From: Leifsonia virtsii
GTDB lineage: Bacteria; Actinomycetota; Actinomycetes; Actinomycetales; Microbacteriaceae
Reading direction: 5' to 3'
Assembly (NCBI RefSeq): GCF_030433675.1
Contig: NZ_JAROCB010000003.1
Span: 62,001 to 126,000, forward strand
DNA length: 64,000 nucleotides
The notes under the pieces were generated by a model that was given only the letters and a program-made list of their open reading frames with translations, did not search any database and was not told the DNA's origin. The position numbers and the translations under genes were made by a program. Positions 16,687 to 24,628 of the stretch are shown here, piece after piece; positions within the stretch are counted from its first letter, which is position 1; each line of letters starts with the position of its first letter.

Positions 16687-16741
16687 CATTGATGTTCTTC
16701 GATGCGTTGATCCTGCACCCATCCATCGAAGTTTGTCAATA
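16687..16741. promoter_or_regulatory. Two ArsR-type half-palindromes in the arsO-like/arsR divergent promoter
   Basis: CATTGA-N6-TCGATG (16687-16704) and CATCGA-N6-TCAATA (16724-16741), 37 bp apart. Both keep the six-six-six design of the other two ars operators but with CATYGA in place of CATAGA. They are placed to control both divergent genes and probably bind the stand-alone ArsR. Confidence 0.6.
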
Positions 16742-16760
16742 TTGTCGCTAGGATGGATCC

Positions 16761-17117
16761 ATGAGCACCCTGGAAGCACTCCCCATCACCCCTGTCGGTG
16801 CCTGTTGCACACCGGTCACCAAGGACGTGCTCTCACTCGCGGACGCCGAAGCGATGGCCGTCGCGTTCAAGGCGCTCAGCGATCCCACCCGGCTGCGGCT
16901 GCTCTCGATCGTGGCCGCCTCCGACGGCGACGAAGCCTGCGTCTGCGACCTCACCGAACCGATCGGCCTCAGCCAGCCGACGGTCTCCCACCACCTCAAG
17001 ATCCTGATGGACGCCGGTTACCTCACCCGTTCCAAGCGGGGTACCTGGGCGTACTACAAGCTCGTCCCGGGTAGCCTCGACCGCGTCTCCGCACTCCTGG
17101 CTACCGCGGCGGCATGA
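16761..17117 (+). CDS. arsR: Arsenic-responsive repressor ArsR (Cys15/Cys16 type)
   Basis: 118 aa. Winged helix with FKALSDPTRLRLLSIVAAS and recognition helix LSQPTVSHHLKILMDAGYL. Cysteines are Cys15-Cys16 near the N-terminus (GACCTPV) and ACVCDL at 60-62. In Corynebacterium glutamicum ArsR, As(III) is bound by Cys15, Cys16 and Cys55; the same N-terminal pair at the same positions is striking. Its stop overlaps the following acetyltransferase gene (ATGA). It likely represses itself and the divergent arsO-like gene through the sites at 16687-16741. Confidence 0.93.
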   Translation: MSTLEALPITPVGACCTPVTKDVLSLADAEAMAVAFKALSDPTRLRLLSIVAASDGDEACVCDLTEPIGLSQPTVSHHLKILMDAGYLTRSKRGTWAYYKLVPGSLDRVSALLATAAA

Positions 17118-17605
17118 CCATCCGGGCGCTCAGGCCGGAGGATTGGCCGGAAGTCGAGCGCATCTACGCGGAGGGCATCGCCACAGGCAACGCCACCTTC
17201 GAGTCCGCTCCACCGACCTGGGAGCACTTCGACGCCGGAAAGCTGACGGTCGGCCGATTGGTGGCGGTTGACGACGACGGATTGGCGGGCTGGGCGGCGG
17301 TGTCGCCCGTGTCGAGCCGGGAGGTGTACCGCGGCGTCGTCGAGCACTCGGTCTACGTCGCCGACCGCGCACGCGGTCGCGGACTCGGACGACAACTCCT
17401 GGACGCACTCATCACGGCTTGCGACGCCGCCGACATCTGGACCATCCAGTCCAGCATCTTCCGTGAGAACACTGCCAGCCTCCACCTCCACGACCGCGCC
17501 GGTTTCCGCCAAGTCGGCCACCGTGAACGCATCGCGTTCATGACCTACGGGCCGTGGGCGGGGCAATGGCGAGACACCATCCTCATCGAGCGACGGAAGG
17601 CGTAG
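17114..17605 (+). CDS. GNAT N-acetyltransferase, ArsN/phosphinothricin acetyltransferase-like
   Basis: 163 aa. GNAT fold with YVADRARGRGLGRQLLDALI as the acetyl-CoA loop (RGRGLG), and the N-terminal IRALRPEDWPEVERIYAEGI and GNATFESAPPTW typical of the phosphinothricin acetyltransferase family. ArsN1 proteins of this family in ars operons acetylate the organoarsenical arsinothricin. The gene overlaps arsR by four bases and is therefore arsenic-inducible. A phosphinothricin-like substrate is the alternative; the context favours ArsN. Confidence 0.8.
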   Translation: MTIRALRPEDWPEVERIYAEGIATGNATFESAPPTWEHFDAGKLTVGRLVAVDDDGLAGWAAVSPVSSREVYRGVVEHSVYVADRARGRGLGRQLLDALITACDAADIWTIQSSIFRENTASLHLHDRAGFRQVGHRERIAFMTYGPWAGQWRDTILIERRKA

Positions 17606-17659
17606 CCCGAGGACACCGCCTCCAGGTCTAGCCTGAGCGCGACGAAGGGAGACGCGCTC

Positions 17660-18181
17660 GTGCACATGGCCCCCCTACTCGGACTCGACGTCGCGTCGCT
17701 CTCCCTCGCCTTCCTGGTGCTGCTCGGAATCCACGTCACGACCGCGCTGGTTGCGATCGTCACGGGACTCATCGCGATGTTCAGCCGCAAAGGCTCAGGC
17801 CGGCACATTGTCGCCGGGCGCTTCTACTTCGGTGCGATCCTGGTCGTCTTCACGACCGCCTGCGCGATGTCGGCATTCCGCTGGCCGACCGACGCACCCC
17901 TCGTTGCGGCCGGAGCGGTCGCGGCCGCCGCCGCCACGTATGGCTTCGCTTATCGGCGGCTCCACCGGCCAGGGGATGCACCCCACATCATCGCTATGGG
18001 TATTTCGTACGTAGCCATGCTCACTGCCTTCTACGTCGACAACGGACCCCAACTCCCCGTTTGGCGCCTCCTACCCACCTGGTCGTTCTGGTTCCTTCCC
18101 GCGATCGTCGGGACTCCGCTCATCGTCCGCGCCGTGCTCAAACACCGCAACCACAGGTCACCAGTGACAACCCGCGGGTGA
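17660..18181 (+). CDS. DUF2306-like integral membrane protein linked to the ars operon
   Basis: 173 aa from GTG 17660, with GAAGGGAGA about eight bases upstream. Five membrane segments with several histidines near membrane faces (GIHVTTALVAIVTGLIAMF, GRHIVAGRFYFGAILVVF, DAPHIIAMGISYVAMLTAFY), the pattern of DUF2306-type proteins. It follows the acetyltransferase by 54 bp on the same strand, so it may be co-transcribed. No transport motif is recognised; it has too few segments to be a normal ArsB or Acr3. A metalloid-related membrane function is inference only. Confidence 0.6.
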   Translation: MHMAPLLGLDVASLSLAFLVLLGIHVTTALVAIVTGLIAMFSRKGSGRHIVAGRFYFGAILVVFTTACAMSAFRWPTDAPLVAAGAVAAAAATYGFAYRRLHRPGDAPHIIAMGISYVAMLTAFYVDNGPQLPVWRLLPTWSFWFLPAIVGTPLIVRAVLKHRNHRSPVTTRG

Positions 18182-18223
18182 GAGATCCCGCTCGACATTT
18201 TCGTTTCGCCGGCGGGCTGACGC

Positions 18224-18944
18224 TCAGGTCGTCAAAGGTCGAACCGGCGGGAGGAGTGATCGCGTGCACAGGCAGCGTGACGTCGCCCAGACCGCAAAAG
18301 GCAGACGCACAAGGCTAGCAATGGCGGCCATAGCGACGAGTCCCACCGCGATTGATCCCCCGGATCCGCTCGCCAGTCGCACGGTTAAGGTTGTGAGAAC
18401 GAGCAGATCGGCCGCGACGCAGACCGTCCCCACGGATGCAGCGGCGAGAATCGCGCGTCGCGGTGGTGACGCTGCTAGCCAACGAATGAGCGATCCTGTC
18501 GTGGCGAGCGTGAGAACGCCGGCTGCGACGGGCCATTGCCACAGCGGGCAGGATCGGGATGGCCGCGATCAGCTCACCAGGCTGCGACATCCAGCCGGCA
18601 GGCGCCAGAAGCATCAACCACCAGAAGCCGACCAACGGTCCGGTGATCAGTAGCGACCGGAGCGTTGCACGCGCTTCCGCGATCGCGAGCTCATCAGCGA
18701 AGCCTTCCGCGACTTCCTTCGCCTGCCCCATCTCCGCAACGGCCGCCGCGGCGGCTTCCGAGGCATCAAGGCCAAGCCTCCTGAACTTTCCGATCGCCGA
18801 TTCGAGATCGACGGCGATCTCCTCGACCACCCGCGACTTGACCATGGCGGGTCCACGCAGATAGGAACGCAGCTCAGCCACATACGCCTCGATGACGTCG
18901 CTCTGTTCGCATGACTCCGCGCGAGCGCCGAGAGTCCGTCTCAT
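18224..18944 (-). pseudogene. HAAS-domain membrane protein paired with PadR regulator (frameshifted)
   Basis: From ATG 18944: VIEAYVAELRSYLRGPAM, then DASEAAAAAVAEMGQAKEVA is the HAAS signalling domain (helical, permease-prefix-like), followed by a membrane segment (LLITGPLVGFWWLMLLAPAGW). Near 18525 the sense passes to another frame, where membrane-like sequence continues (GVLTLATTGSLIRWL, VGTVCVAADLLVLTTLTV) to a stop at 18224. One base change would join them into about 240 aa. The start overlaps the padR stop (ATGA). HAAS proteins are normally encoded with a PadR regulator, as here. Confidence 0.65.
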
Positions 18945-19282
18945 GATGCGCCCTCCGACGGACGACTCCCGTGGAGGAGGGCAGTGACGGCATCTGCGAA
19001 TTCCGCCCAGCCCGCCCGTTCGTCGCGGAGCGCGCGCCGACCGGAGGCGGTGAGCTCGTATTCCCGGCGTCGTCTGCCTCCGATGACATGCCAGTGGCTG
19101 CCCACGAGGCCGGCTCGCTCCAGCCGGTGGAGCGCCGGATAGACGGTGCCGGTCGGCAAGTCGAACGTTCCCCCACTGCCGGCACGCAACGCTTCGATGA
19201 TGGCGTACCCGTGGCGCGGTTCGTTCTCGAGCACCGCGAGGAGAAGCCCGTCCAGGTGCCCTTTGAGAGCTTCAGATCTCAC
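18941..19282 (-). CDS. PadR-family transcriptional regulator
   Basis: 113 aa. LKGHLDGLLLAVLENEPRHG and YAIIEALRAGSGGTFDLPTG then VYPALHRLERAGLVGS form the PadR winged helix with its usual GTVYPxLxRLE core; GRRRREYELTASGRRAL is the wing. The C-terminus is short, as in PadR-s1 proteins. It faces a rifamycin-phosphotransferase-like gene with tandem palindromes between, and overlaps the HAAS-domain gene downstream. It likely represses both directions. Confidence 0.92.
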   Translation of the reverse strand: MRSEALKGHLDGLLLAVLENEPRHGYAIIEALRAGSGGTFDLPTGTVYPALHRLERAGLVGSHWHVIGGRRRREYELTASGRRALRDERAGWAEFADAVTALLHGSRPSEGAS

Positions 19283-19353
19283 GACCCCACCACCTCCGGC
19301 GTAGCGACGGGGCGAAGAGAACGCGCTGGTGTTCCGTCCCGGCGAGACTTATA

Positions 19354-19381
19354 GTAGCACTGCTACATGTAGTGTCGCTAC
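19354..19381. promoter_or_regulatory. Tandem 13-bp palindromes between padR and the rph-like gene
   Basis: GTAGCACTGCTAC (19354-19366), two bases, then GTAGTGTCGCTAC (19369-19381). Both have GTAG...CTAC ends and 13-bp length, so two dimers could bind on the same DNA face region. The second ends three bases before the earliest start codon of the rph-like gene. PadR is the obvious candidate. Confidence 0.65.
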
Positions 19382-19384
19382 GTA

Positions 19385-21633
19385 TTGGTGGTGATTCAGT
19401 TGGATGAACAACGAGCACTTCCTGAGCTGTCCGACGCCGCTGCTGACCGGACGCTCTGGGGAAGCAAAGCCGCCAACCTCGCGGTCGCCGCAGCGGCCGG
19501 ATTTCGGGTGCCCCAGGGATTCGTCATCACTGACGACGCGTTAGCGGAGCTCGGCCGGCGCTTCGATGAAGCCGTCGCGGGCGCTGCTGCACACCTCGGA
19601 AACGGCCGCTTCGCGGTGCGTTCATCCGGGTCCGCCGAAGACCTCGCCGACGCGTCCTATGCCGGTCTGTACGAGACCCTGCTCGACGTGGAGATCCCCG
19701 ATCTCGCGAAGGCGATTCGGAGTGTCTTCGCCTCAGCTGCAACCGAGCGGGTTTCCGCGTACGAATCACGGCGGTCCCCTGTGGCCCGATCGCCGATGGC
19801 GGTTCTCGTTCAAACGATGGTTGCCCCGGTCGCAGCGGGAGTCGCCTTCTCCGCGAACCCGTTGACGGGGACCAGAGACGAGGCAGTGGTCAGCGCTGTC
19901 CGCGGCCTAGCTGAACCGCTTGTCTCCGGAGAGGCGACCGCCGAGCAATGGATCGTGAAGCACGGCCACGCCCACCGCGCGCAGAACCAAGATGTCCTCA
20001 GCCCCGCCGAGGCGATTGCGGTTGCGGAGCTCGCGTATCAGGCGGAAGGGGTTTTCGGCTCACCGCAAGACATCGAGTGGGCCATCGATGATGGGGGCCG
20101 GCTGTTCCTCATCCAGGCCCGACCGATGACGGCGCTTCCCGAACCGGTCGACTGGACCCGCCCGGACCGGGACTGTGGTCCAGGAACTTCCGTCTCGGCG
20201 AATGGCTCCCCGAAGCAATGACTCCACTGTTCGCCGAATGGATCATTCCGCGTCTGGAAGCGGGATACCTCGCAGGAATGTGGGCATCAGCACGAGTGAA
20301 AGTCCCGTTCCCCTACGCCACCGTGAATGGCTGGTACTACAACACGACCCCGACACCATCAGCGCCCACGCTCTGGCACGTCCTAATCGAGAGCCGGGGG
20401 CGCGCGCCATGGTTCCTCTACAACGTGCTCGCGCGGGTCTCGAGCAACCCTCCCGCGGCCGATCACGCGACCCTGCGGGGCATGGAGGCCGACTGGCGTG
20501 AGCGGATCCTTCCGACCTATCGAGCTTTCGTGGAAGCGGCCCCAGCTCCCACGACCGTGAGCGAAGCGGAGGAGCTTGTCGACCACATCTGTTCACTCGC
20601 CGGCCAGTACCTCTGGTGGCTCGCGGTCGTAGGAGGGTCCGCCTGGAAGATGGAGGGCGCGCTCTCCACATTCTGGTCGAAACACCTGGCTTCACGCCTC
20701 GACGGGACCGCAGCCGGCGAAGCGGGCGCCGAAGCGTTGCTGCGCGGCCTCACGCGAACCGAAACCACCCCTCCCGCTCATGCGGTCTACTCGTTGGACT
20801 GGTACTTCCCGACAGCCGGAGAACACTCGTCCCCTCAGACGACGGCGCCAGAAAGGGCACCCGATGACCGCGCACGAATCGATGCCCTCCCGCAGAAGCG
20901 ATCCGATGTCGAAGCCGCCGCACGGGCAGCACTGAGTGACCGTCCGCGCCTCGTGGTCAGGTTCGACGCGCTCGTCGAAGTGGCGCAGCGATACGCGATC
21001 CTCCGCGAGGAACAAACCCGCGACCTCACGCTCGGCTGGCCCCTGCTGCGCCAATGCGCTCAGCACATCGGTCATGAACTGACAACTGCCCGAGCGATCG
21101 CGGACCCTGACGATGACTTCTTCCTCACCCACAACGAACTCCGCGACCCGACTACCGATCACCACGAGCACGCGGTCCGCCGACTCGCCGGCTGGGAGAG
21201 GCAACGACGCCTAGATGCGCCGCTCACACTCGGCACGCCACCGCGACTGATCGGGGACCCCATCGCCCGCGCAGTCAATCGAGCCCGAGGCGCGACGCCT
21301 CTTCCTGACGGCGTCATCGTTGGCCACCCCGCCAGCGTCGGACGGGCAACGGGCACGGTTCGGGTCGTCACCGGACCGGAAGACTTTGCCGACTTCCGGT
21401 CCGGGGACATCCTCGTCGCCAAAGCGACCGCACCTGCCTGGACCCAGCTGTTCTCGCTCGCTGCGGCCGTCGTCACCGACGGCGGCACGCTCGCAGCCCA
21501 TGCGTCGCTGATCGCTCGCGAGTACGGCATCCCCGCGGTCGTGGGCACGGGCGACGCAACCGCACGGTTGCGCACCGGGCAAACGGTTACGGTCGATGGC
21601 GGAGCCGGGACCGTCGCACCCGTGCTCGACTGA
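19385..21633 (+). pseudogene. Rifamycin phosphotransferase-like (PEP synthase family) protein, split by a frameshift
   Basis: The first frame (19385-20221; TTG or nearby GTG start) encodes the ATP-grasp domain (WGSKAANLAVAAAAGFRVPQ, FAVRSSGSAEDL, GVAFSANPLTGTRDE, DIEWAIDDGGRLFLIQARPM). The second frame, which continues LWSRNFRLGEWLPEAMTPLF from about 20170 and ends at 21633, encodes the central region and the C-terminal swivelling domain with phospho-histidine site TLAAHASLIAREYGIPAVVG. One missing base near 20165 separates them; joined length about 750 aa. Rph phosphorylates rifamycins; PEP-synthase-like relatives exist, so the substrate is open. PadR-linked control is likely. Confidence 0.75.
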
Positions 21634-21665
21634 CGGATCCGCCACTGAGGAATCCGACGAGCTCC

Positions 21666-21827
21666 TCAACCAGTGACGTCTGTGCGGTCTCCGCGCCAGA
21701 AGAAGGCAATCCAGAAGCCGCAGCGTCGGCACACGTACACGTCATGGCGCTCACCGAGCGCATGAACCTGGCGCCGGAGCCGTTCCCGACCGCAGCAAGA
21801 GCACTCCACCGAGCCATTGGTCGACAT
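21666..21827 (-). CDS. Small zinc-ribbon protein
   Basis: 53 aa from ATG 21827: MSTNGSVECSCCGRERL, later YVCRRCGFWIAFFWRG. Two C-x2-C knuckles separated by about 20 residues form a zinc ribbon. The stop is 33 bp from the end of the rph-like gene on the other strand. A GGAG lies 12 bases before the start, which is rather far. No family name; small zinc ribbons of this kind are common on mobile elements. Confidence 0.45.
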   Translation of the reverse strand: MSTNGSVECSCCGRERLRRQVHALGERHDVYVCRRCGFWIAFFWRGDRTDVTG

Positions 21828-21971
21828 AGTTCACGATAACTCCGCGACATGGCACCCGATACGCAAACAGCGCGACTCGGCAGATGGGCCAGTCGCGCGG
21901 ACGCGCATGGGGGTTTCCGGAACTGAGTTTGGACCTTTTGCGCGGAGCCGACTGTGTCGGCGCGATATGTG

Positions 21972-22081
21972 TGTCTTCTCCCCGCTCCGGCCTGCGATCG
22001 TAACGGCCTCCGGCTGCTCCGCTCCCGACCCTCGCTATTTGCAGACTCCGTCGCTGCGCTCCTCCACTTAGCAACCGCTCC
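21972..22081 (-). repeat. Long imperfect repeat, copy B (inverted relative to 2517-2625)
   Basis: On the minus strand it reads GGAGCGGTTGCTAAG, then GAGCGCAGCGA and GGAGTCTGCAAATAGCG, matching copy A. It lies about 90 bp before the ArdC-like gene, pointing away from it. No gene is evident in the sequence around it. Confidence 0.7.
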
Positions 22082-22167
22082 TGTCGGTCGCTGCTCGACC
22101 TCCACCCGTTCTTGATCTTCGTGCCGGGACGGCGAGAAAGACGAGTGGACAAAGGAGCAAGCGAATC

Positions 22168-23025
22168 ATGAGCAACACGACCATCACCCGAGACGCGGCG
22201 GACCGACAGGCAGAGGCGGAGGCACTGCACGCGTCGATCGTGGAGCAGGTCCAGCAGCTCGCCGACAGCGGCCAGTGGCGGGCATTCCTTGAGTTCGCCC
22301 GCTCATTCCACAACTACAGCCTGAACAACCTTCTGCTGATCCTCGCGCAGAAACCGGACGCGACCATGGTCGCCGGTTTCCGGCAATGGCAGGCCAAAGG
22401 GCGACAGGTCCGCAAGGGTGAGAAGTCAATCAAGATCTTCGGGTATCGCGAGAAAAAGACCGAGACCGCTGCTGACGATGACACCTCGTCCGATGAAGGG
22501 CGTGTCGTCCGGTACTTCCCGACTCTGTCCGTTTTCGACATCGCGCAGACCGACCCGATCGAGGGAGCCGACCCGCTCCCAAGTGATCCCACGCAGCAAC
22601 TCACAGGCGACCAAGACCACGGCCTGATTGCTCCGCTGAGCGATCACCTGGAGTCCCGAGGATGGACGATCAGCCGCGAGCCGTTGACCCGTGCCAGCGG
22701 ATACACCGACCCCAAGACGCTGCGAGTGATCCTCGCGGAAGGCATCAGCGTCGAGCAGTCCGCGAAGACTCTGATTCACGAGACGGCGCACATTGAGCTC
22801 CGCCATATCGACAGCGTCGAGGAGTATCGACAGCACCGCGGCCGCATGGAGGTCGAGGCTGAGTCGGTCGCCTTCGTGGTCGCTGGTCTGTGCGGATTCG
22901 ATACCAGCGCGTACAGCATCGGCTACATCGCCGGATGGAGTGACGAGGATGTCACTGTGATTCGCGACTCGGCCTCCCGCGTCCTCGCGGCGGTTCACAG
23001 CATCGCGGGGATGCTCGACCAGTAA
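22168..23025 (+). CDS. ArdC-like antirestriction protein with zinc metallopeptidase domain
   Basis: 285 aa from ATG 22168 with GGAGCAAG upstream. The N-terminal domain (FLEFARSFHNYSLNNLLLIL, ATMVAGFRQWQAKGRQVRKG) is the ArdC single-strand-DNA-binding fold; the C-terminal half holds a zinc protease motif IHETAHIELRH (HExxH plus a later acidic region MEVEAESVAFVV). ArdC proteins protect incoming conjugative DNA from host restriction and are encoded in the leading region of transfer. Position between cargo and relaxase fits that role. A strong terminator follows at once. Confidence 0.85.
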   Translation: MSNTTITRDAADRQAEAEALHASIVEQVQQLADSGQWRAFLEFARSFHNYSLNNLLLILAQKPDATMVAGFRQWQAKGRQVRKGEKSIKIFGYREKKTETAADDDTSSDEGRVVRYFPTLSVFDIAQTDPIEGADPLPSDPTQQLTGDQDHGLIAPLSDHLESRGWTISREPLTRASGYTDPKTLRVILAEGISVEQSAKTLIHETAHIELRHIDSVEEYRQHRGRMEVEAESVAFVVAGLCGFDTSAYSIGYIAGWSDEDVTVIRDSASRVLAAVHSIAGMLDQ

Positions 23026-23039
23026 TCACGAGCGAGCGA

Positions 23040-23078
23040 AAAGAACCCCGACCCATCTTGAGTGGGTCGGGGTTCTTT
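23040..23078 (+). terminator. Rho-independent terminator after the ArdC-like gene
   Basis: Perfect 16-bp inverted repeat (AAAGAACCCCGACCCA and its complement) with a seven-base loop, ending in TTTC. It starts 14 bp after the stop codon and should end the transcript cleanly. Confidence 0.93.
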
Positions 23079-23198
23079 CACGCTCGGGAGCGGCGCGAGG
23101 CGGGGTCGGAGCAAGAGGCGACAAATGCTGAGCGGGAGAGATGGCCGTGACAAGAAGAGGCGAGACGAAGAGACAAGAAGCAACGAAGGAAACCAAGG
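23079..23198. other. Purine-rich untranslated tract, left part (interrupted by the IS3 element)
   Basis: The + strand is rich in A and G and poor in T, ending in the 18-mer CAACGAAGGAAACCAAGG. The tract resumes after the IS at 24499 with a near-identical 18-mer. No gene is supported. Confidence 0.55.
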
Positions 23199-23238
23199 TG
23201 ATCTTCCCCCGGTTCTTCGGACAGTTTGATGTGTCGTT

Positions 23239-24129
23239 TCAGGCAGCCAGGGTGACTGTCGTCGGGACGATTTTCTCGTAGTCGGCCGGTGAGTGGTAGC
23301 CCAGGGAGGAGTGCCTGCGGCGGGGGTTCTACCAGGCTTCGATCCAGGAGAACATCGCCGTCCCCAGTTGCCGTCTGGTGGCCCAGGGTTGGCTGTCGAG
23401 GAGTTCGATCTGCATCCCGGACCAGAAGGATTCCATCATCGCGTTGTCGTAGCAGTCGCCGACGCTGCCCATGGAGGCGATCAGGCCGGCTTCGTGGACG
23501 CGGGAGGTGAAGGCCCAGGAGGTGTATTGGGAACCATGGTCGGAGTGCATGATCGCCCCGCGGACCCCGAACCGCCTCCAGCGGGCCATCTGCAACGCAT
23601 CCACCACCAGGTCCGCGGTCATCCGGGATCCGATCGACCAGCCGATCGCGAGCCGGCTGTAAGCGTCCAGGACGACGGCGCAGTAGACCTTCCCCTCCGC
23701 GGTGTGGTGCTCGGTGATGTCACCCAGCCAGAGCCGGTTCGGGCCCGGAACGTGGAAGTTGCGGTTGACCTTATCTTCGCTGGTGGCCGGGTTGGCGCGG
23801 AACCGGAACTTGCGTTTGACCGCGCCAGCCCAGCCGCGCTCGCGCATGATCCGCTCCACCCGCTTCCGACCGATCCTGAACCCGTGCCCCATTCGCAGCT
23901 CGGCGTGCATCCTGGGTGACCCGTAGGTGTGGAAGAACGCCCCCTTCTCCGACCGGAGTCGTCCGATCACCGCGGCGATCTCCTCATCCCGGGCCTTGCG
24001 GGCAGAGACATGATGCTTGGCCCAGGTGTAGTAGCCGGAGCGGGAGACCCCTAACAACCGGCTGACCGTCGCGACTTTGAACCGTTTCGGGTTCTCGGTC
24101 GTCAGCTGCTCGATCAGTCGGAAAGATGT
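23239..24129 (-). pseudogene. IS3-family transposase OrfB with nonsense mutation
   Basis: Integrase core of IS3 type: IRHR-like HTH remainder (VATVSRLLGVSRSGYYTWAK), LGDITEHHTAEGKVYCAVVL (Asp), AIMHSDHGSQYTSWAF (Asp) and NAMMESFWSGMQIELL (Glu). The frame is cut by TAG at about 23329, in the Tyr codon of WIEAWYNPRRRHSSLGYHSP. The remaining C-terminal codons follow in the same frame to a stop at 23239. The catalytic triad is kept, but loss of the conserved tail very likely inactivates it. Expression would need a -1 shift from orfA at a CCAAAAC stretch near 24130. Confidence 0.88.
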
Positions 24130-24434
24130 TTTGGGAGCACGTTCTCCTTCGCGAAATACGCTGCCGCGCGTTTCAGGATCTCGTTCTCCGTCTCCAGGCG
24201 GCGCACCTCCCTGCGCAACCGGACCAGCTCGGCCTGCTCATCAGCATCGAGCACCGGCACCACCCCGGCGGCTTTCTCCGCCTGCTCTTTCGCGAAGTCG
24301 TCCTCGGCCACCCACCGATACAACGCGGAGTTCGAGATGCCGAGCTCGCGGGCGACCTGCGACAACGGGCGGTCGCTGATCCGGACTAACTCGATCGCAC
24401 GAACACGGAACTCCCGAGGGAAACGTCTAGCCAT
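24114..24434 (-). CDS. IS3-family transposase OrfA
   Basis: 106 aa from ATG 24434: MARRFPREFRVRAIELVRIS, helix-turn-helix PLSQVARELGISNSALYRWV, then a leucine-zipper-like helix (ELVRLRREVRRLETENEILK) typical of IS3 OrfA. It overlaps the orfB frame and ends just beyond the likely slippage site. It appears intact even though OrfB is not. Confidence 0.92.
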   Translation of the reverse strand: MARRFPREFRVRAIELVRISDRPLSQVARELGISNSALYRWVAEDDFAKEQAEKAAGVVPVLDADEQAELVRLRREVRRLETENEILKRAAAYFAKENVLPKHLSD

Positions 24435-24498
24435 AAAGACCAACCTCCCGAACCAAACAAGGCCGATGATAAGTGACCGAAGAAACGGGGGAACACCA

Positions 24499-24627
24499 CA
24501 ACGAAGGGAACCAAGGCGAAAGAGACCAACGAGAGAACGAGACCAGAAACGAGAGCAGACAAGAGGGACGACAAGCCAAAGGAAAAGAGCGAATGCACGT
24601 AGGCACTCTTCGAGTGTGCGCGCTCCG
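24499..24627 (+). other. Purine-rich leader before the relaxase gene, right part
   Basis: Continues the T-poor, A/G-rich tract found left of the IS3 element, with many GAGA and AAGG runs. It ends in alternating GCGCGC blocks near 24610-24650. No gene is supported on either strand. The position between antirestriction gene and relaxase is where an oriT is expected, but I cannot identify a nick site. Confidence 0.45.
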
Positions 24628-24628
24628 T

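Larger units (their letters stand above)
23199..24498 (-). mobile_element. IS3-family insertion sequence, about 1.3 kb
   Basis: Terminal inverted repeats of about 24 bp: left TGATCTTCCCCCGG then TTCTTCGGAC; right end, read inward, TGGTGTTCCCCCGT then TTCTTCGGTC. It encodes overlapping orfA and orfB on the minus strand. The flanks are not a short 3-5 bp duplication but an 18-bp direct repeat with one mismatch (23181-23198 and 24499-24516), placed immediately outside both ends. orfB has a premature stop, so this copy is probably not autonomous. Confidence 0.88.
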
